From positions 281,853 through 345,852 of the forward strand of contig JAUMUM010000001.1 in NCBI GenBank assembly GCA_030530685.1: a DNA stretch of 64,000 nt. The letters are read 5' to 3'. The notes under the pieces are model-generated. The model worked only from the letters and a program-made list of their open reading frames with translations. It searched no databases and was not told the DNA's origin. This document shows positions 62,001 through 64,000 of this stretch, piece by piece. Each line of letters starts with the position of its first letter. The first letter of the stretch is position 1. This DNA is from Actinomycetaceae bacterium (GTDB lineage Bacteria; Actinomycetota; Actinomycetes; Actinomycetales; Actinomycetaceae). The position numbers and the translations under genes are program-made.

Positions 62001-64000
62001 CCTGTGCTTGGCGTGCCAGCGCGCCTGGCGCGCGACCTCCTCACCGACGCCCTCGAAGTTGCCCTGCACCTCGTAGCCGGCGGCAATGCGCGCCAGGTCC
62101 TCGCGGGCCGTGGCCCAGCGGTCGCACAGGCGCACGGCGCGCTCGGCGCTGAATGCCGGGCTGACGAACTTCTCCCAGCCGTCGCCGAGTTCGGCGGAGA
62201 TGGCCTCGCGCAGGGCGAGGTCCTCGCCCACGCCGGCCTCGGGCGCGGCAGCCTCGACGCCCAGGCGCGACAGGAGGGTGCGCGCCGTGTCCGCCAGGGC
62301 GTCCGTGAGCTTGCCCGTGACCGCCTCGAGCGCGGCGGGATCGACGGCCACGCCGGTCCCACCGGAGGCCGCCGAAACCTTGGACACGCTCACGCCGCGC
62401 ATGGCAGCCACCTGGGCGACGGCCTCGTCGATCATCGCATCGAAGTTCTTCGACTGGGCGATCGTCGTCAGCTCGCCGCCGCGGATGGACTTGCCATCGC
62501 GGCAGCCCAGGACGATGGCGGTGGCCACGTGGGTGGCCCATCCCTTGCCCAGACCCCACGCCGAGGCGAGGTAGTCGGCCACGCGCGAGGGCTTGGCGCC
62601 GGCCGCGCCGGCAATCTGGCGCAGCTTCCCGGAGATCGACTCCGTCAGGACCGGGCCGAAGGGCTGGTAGCCGTGTGCGCCGGCGACGACCTCGGTGCGC
62701 AGCTTCGACAGCGGGGCCTCCGCCGCGCCGTCCATCGAGGACAGGCCGAATTCGGCCGTCAGGTCCATGAGCACCTGGTTGCGCTTGGACGACACGCCAT
62801 TGGTCAGCGTTTCGACCGAGTCGGCGTCGGCAATCTGGTCGGGAAGGATCTTCGAGTGCAGCACGAGCAGGGCCGTCAGGGCGTCGCCGGCGTCGAAGTC
62901 GATGTCGTCCGCCGGAGCCGCGGCAGGGCCCGCGGGGGCAGGAGCGGCGGCAGCCGGCTCAGCCGCGGGGGCCGGAGCGGCGGGCGCAGGCGCAGGCGCA
63001 GGAGCGGCCTCGGGGGCCTGCTGCGCGCCGCCATCCTGGGCCGCGGCGGCCGGCTCCTCCTCGGGCTCGGCGACGGGGGCTGCGACGTCCTCGCGCCGCA
63101 CCTTGGCCTCGTCGCGGGCCGAATTCAACACGACCGCATCCGCGCCCTTGGCGGCCACGGTGCGCGCGCCGATATTGGCCAGCGTGGGCGAAGAGGCCAG
63201 GCCGACCTCGACCCACTCGGCCACGTCGGCATCGAGGAGCACCTGCTGGGTCTCGATCCAGCGCACGGGCGAGGCGAACTGCCACGCCAGGAGCTCGATG
63301 AGCAGCGTGCGCACGACGCGGTCGCGGTCAGCTGCCACCTTCGCATCGAAGTCGGCGACCAGCTCCTCAATATCGGCCGACGGCGCGACCTCAAGGATCG
63401 AGCGCGCGAAGTCCTCGGTCACCTCGAAGGGGCGTGCCACGAGGTTGGGAATGTAGCGGCCCTCGAGCGCATCGGCGTCGACCACGTCGGGGATGAGCGC
63501 CTGGAGGAGGCTCTTGAAGTCGGGCACGCCGTCACGCAGGACGCGCGAATGGAAGGGCACGTCAATGCCGGGGATGAGTATGAACGCCGCCTTGCCGCCG
63601 GCCTGGGCGGCACGCTCATTGGCGTCCGCCTCCAGCGCGGCCAGTCCCGCGACCGTGCCGGCCACGGCGTACTGCTGGCCCTCGAGGTTGAGGTTGACGA
63701 CCTCGAGGAACTCGCCGCTCGCCTCGGCGATGGACTCCACGTAACCGACGACGTCCGTCTCACCGAACTGGTTGGGCCGCAGGGCGCCCAGGCGGTAGTT
63801 CGAGCGGCCCTCGGCGTCGCGCGGCACGAGGTTGTGCATCGTCGACCCGCGCTGGAAGACGATCTCCAGCACGCTCTCCAGCGGGAAGACCCGGCCGTAG
63901 GACGACAGCGCCGTGTACTCGCCCAGCGAATGGCCGGCGAAGTACGAGCCCTCGACGAGGACGCCCTCCTCGAGCAGGCGCTCGGTCTGGGCGGCGGCCA
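59073..64000 (-). CDS. fas: type I fatty-acid synthase, C-terminal part (5' end beyond window)
   Basis: Multifunctional FAS-I; 1642 codons are visible and the frame stays open to the right edge. Order in protein direction: malonyl/palmitoyl transferase with nucleophile Ser in GHSLGEY (codon at 63927-63929); an Ala/Pro/Glu-rich linker; ACP domain with the probable phosphopantetheine Ser in TNGVSSKRNQVLMDL; ketoreductase (KIAVVTGAAPNSIAAGVAGRLL); ketosynthase with catalytic Cys in VGACATAAVSVEEG (codon 60126-60128), KHDTSTDANDPNE and GHSKGGAALFQ. This is the fungal-alpha-like half of the mycobacterial and actinomycete enzyme. Enoyl reductase, dehydratase and acetyl transferase domains should lie to the right. 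Overlaps acpS by 4 bp. Confidence 0.96.
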   Translation of the reverse strand, partial: AAAQTERLLEEGVLVEGSYFAGHSLGEYTALSSYGRVFPLESVLEIVFQRGSTMHNLVPRDAEGRSNYRLGALRPNQFGETDVVGYVESIAEASGEFLEVVNLNLEGQQYAVAGTVAGLAALEADANERAAQAGGKAAFILIPGIDVPFHSRVLRDGVPDFKSLLQALIPDVVDADALEGRYIPNLVARPFEVTEDFARSILEVAPSADIEELVADFDAKVAADRDRVVRTLLIELLAWQFASPVRWIETQQVLLDADVAEWVEVGLASSPTLANIGARTVAAKGADAVVLNSARDEAKVRREDVAAPVAEPEEEPAAAAQDGGAQQAPEAAPAPAPAPAAPAPAAEPAAAAPAPAGPAAAPADDIDFDAGDALTALLVLHSKILPDQIADADSVETLTNGVSSKRNQVLMDLTAEFGLSSMDGAAEAPLSKLRTEVVAGAHGYQPFGPVLTESISGKLRQIAGAAGAKPSRVADYLASAWGLGKGWATHVATAIVLGCRDGKSIRGGELTTIAQSKNFDAMIDEAVAQVAAMRGVSVSKVSAASGGTGVAVDPAALEAVTGKLTDALADTARTLLSRLGVEAAAPEAGVGEDLALREAISAELGDGWEKFVSPAFSAERAVRLCDRWATAREDLARIAAGYEVQGNFEGVGEEVARQARWHAKHRPEHAERLEAIAADAVSDEPGEFSGKIAVVTGAAPNSIAAGVAGRLLAGGATVVVTSSRVDTSRLTWATQLYRTHARGDAELWLVPANLGSLRDIDALVDWIGNEQRLTIGASSTLVKPAFVPDFLFPFAAPPVAGTLDEAGTAAENQARVLLWGVERLMGGLSRIGEDTHVGHRLHVVLPGSPNRGTFGGDGAYGEVKAAFDAIVNKWFAEPWGKRMSLAHAHIGWVRGTGLMGRNDPLVEAVEAAGVRTWDTGQIADELVALCSAQARERATAEPIVADFTGGLDKVKLDMRELAASLSAPEAGEPEDEARTVKALPGIVPLRDHAASRADFAAGTARPEDTIVVVGIGEVGPWGSSRTRLAAELGIQHTGEVEMTAAGVLELAWMMGLLTWYDTPKAGWYDASGTLVPEDEIYERYRDEVVARSGIRSFDDDGPLVDLGSVDIAGVRLESDVTFSVADEAAAMAHVEADPETTSAAFVDDEWVVTRKAGALTYVPRRATLTRTVGGQFPTDFDPSHWGIPATMLESVDRMAVWNLLTTVDAFVASGFSPGELLAAVHPSEVASTQGTGFGGMTSMRRFYIDRFLGESRPQDLLQETLPNVIAAHTMQSFVGGYGSMIHPVGACATAAVSVEEGVDKIATGKASFVVAGGIDDLGVESLTGFGDMSATADSATMAAKGISERFYSRAGDLRRGGFVEAQGGGTVLLARGDLAAELGLPVLAVVGFVQSFADGAHTSIPAPGLGALAAARGGQKSRLAKNLAELGVAPDDISVLSKHDTSTDANDPNEAELHTRMARALGRTEGNPLYVISQKTLTGHSKGGAALFQMAGLAQVFASGLIPGNMALDCLDPVFEDDDFLVWLRSPFQHEGVKAALMSSLGFGHVAALLALVSPAAFEAAIERADGAEAADEWRERADERLRAGTVRFERAMMGRASLYESIKDRRFTGDAHASEAAMLLDENARLGADGFYPEAR

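Overview
The window is a high-GC chromosomal segment from an actinobacterium, most likely of the Actinomycetaceae (Actinomyces/Schaalia type). The evidence is a multidomain type I fatty-acid synthase with its own AcpS, an AdnAB-type helicase-nuclease, the actinobacterial small proteins DUF3107 and DUF3117, and gene neighbourhoods that I recall from Mycobacterium tuberculosis (prfB-ftsE-ftsX-smpB; LOG protein-DUF3117-dapE; punA-pmmB-deoA-cdd). I see no rRNA, tRNA, CRISPR array, phage, integrase or transposase. It reads as ordinary chromosome with a few accessory-looking loci. 51 protein genes are called; the last (fas) runs off the right edge.

Layout. 268-4186 (-): ABC-2 exporter plus two-component system. 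4347-9488 (-): smpB, a secreted M23 peptidoglycan hydrolase, ftsX, ftsE and prfB. 9630-14548 (-): a compact Tad/Flp pilus locus of seven genes in which every junction overlaps or nearly touches. 14711-15649 (+): an aminoglycoside-phosphotransferase-fold protein that has lost a metal-binding Asp. 15983-22683 (-): adnA-adnB recombination nuclease. 23120 (+): DUF3107. 23755-29334 (-): a five-gene exopolysaccharide locus (small membrane protein, processive GT2 synthase, anchored lectin-like protein, UDP-GlcNAc 2-epimerase, DUF2334 deacetylase-like protein). 29760-31277 (+): DEAD-box RNA helicase. 31288-39996: housekeeping genes (PHP phosphoesterase, Xaa-Pro aminopeptidase, soluble MgtE-N/CBS protein with a DUF1003 membrane partner, Mrp, O-methyltransferase, DUF3117, LOG-type protein, dapE). 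40167-51450: nucleoside salvage, with punA and a phospho-sugar mutase on + facing a seven-gene minus-strand operon (BMP lipoprotein, ABC ATPase, two permeases, cdd, deoA, deoC). 51846-55898 (-): manC, yihY/brkB, xthA. 56232-58389 (-): glyA-folD. 58486-64000 (-): fas-acpS.

How the genes work together. The salvage block imports nucleosides, deaminates and phosphorolyses them, and feeds deoxyribose phosphate to DeoC; the mutase is the obvious candidate for the missing phosphopentomutase. FtsEX and the coiled-coil M23 enzyme look like a cell-division hydrolase complex encoded in one operon. The 23.7-29.3 kb locus has the logic of ica/pga-type polysaccharide operons but a different part list, and is the best candidate for an undescribed system.

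Window-wide patterns. Several single genes have a TANNNT hexamer ending exactly six bases before the start codon and no useful Shine-Dalgarno, which suggests leaderless mRNAs. In-frame tandem duplications of 18-27 bp sit in disordered protein segments (adnB, cdd, manC, yihY), and short direct repeats fill many intergenic gaps.
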